A stretch of DNA of 5,486 nucleotides from an uncultured Lysobacteraceae bacterium (GTDB taxonomy: Bacteria > Pseudomonadota > Gammaproteobacteria > Xanthomonadales > Rhodanobacteraceae), in NCBI GenBank assembly GCA_946480705.1, contig CAMLLF010000312.1:1-5486 (forward strand), written 5' to 3'. Numbering within the stretch: position 1 is the stretch's first letter; each line of letters starts with the position of its first letter. A model generated the notes under the pieces. It worked only from the letters and a program-made list of their open reading frames with translations. It searched no databases and was not told the origin of the DNA. Made by a program: the position numbers and the translations under genes. Positions 5,410-5,486 of the stretch are shown here, piece by piece.

Positions 5410-5486
5410 ATGGACCTGCACCAGCACCTGCGCCTCATGGCCGACTACCATGCCTGGGCGCTGCAACGGCTCTACGCCGAAATCGA
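5410..5486 (+). CDS. DinB-family protein, N-terminus only
   Basis: Only 25 codons are visible before the window edge: MDLHQHLRLMADYHAWALQR followed by LYAEI. A short first helix with the pattern hhRxMAxYhxWAxxRLY is the usual opening of DinB/YfiT-like four-helix-bundle proteins, in which a later His triad binds metal. No such His residues of the core are visible yet. No clear Shine-Dalgarno precedes the ATG; TATCCT at 5376-5381 could be a -10 box but lacks a good -35. It is the only gene on the plus strand. The family call rests on a short stretch. Confidence 0.55.
   Translation, partial: MDLHQHLRLMADYHAWALQRLYAEI

Overview
The window is a high-GC bacterial chromosomal segment with G/C-rich third codon positions. 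The proteins look proteobacterial. The quinolinate synthase resembles the NadA form familiar from alphaproteobacteria, with its long N-terminus, CGVHFMAETSK and CNLCPHM motifs, more than the E. coli form. Class-level placement from this sequence alone is uncertain. Nothing looks mobile: there is no transposase, tRNA, rRNA, CRISPR array or phage gene.

Seven of the eight genes are on the minus strand, so they read from right to left. At the right edge a plus-strand gene, probably of the DinB family, starts at 5410 and runs off the window. It diverges from a small DUF2007-type gene (5317-5051). An AT-richer intergenic region follows, with a good sigma70-like promoter and two tandem palindromes of the form TTATGCT-N7-AGCATAA. 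It drives nadA (4816-3782), a 119-residue gene annotated in other genomes as 'ADP-ribosylation/crystallin J1' (3785-3426), and nadB (3409-1940). NadB oxidises L-aspartate to iminoaspartate, and NadA condenses this with dihydroxyacetone phosphate to quinolinate, the first committed steps of de novo NAD synthesis. nadC, which would complete the route to nicotinate mononucleotide, is not in the window.

Downstream of nadB are a small exported helical protein (1844-1527) with its own strong ribosome binding site, then a two-gene unit. In that unit a glutathione S-transferase (1398-739) overlaps the start of an EamA/DMT-type transporter (742 to the left edge, incomplete) by four bases.

The most interesting points are the paired operator-like palindromes placed on the nadA promoter and the translationally coupled ADP-ribosylation-type gene between nadA and nadB. 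Together they suggest an NAD synthesis operon under a dedicated repressor that also carries a possible NAD/ADP-ribose-linked protein of unknown role. Several smaller hairpins sit at gene borders and are described individually. None of the identifications could be checked against a database here.
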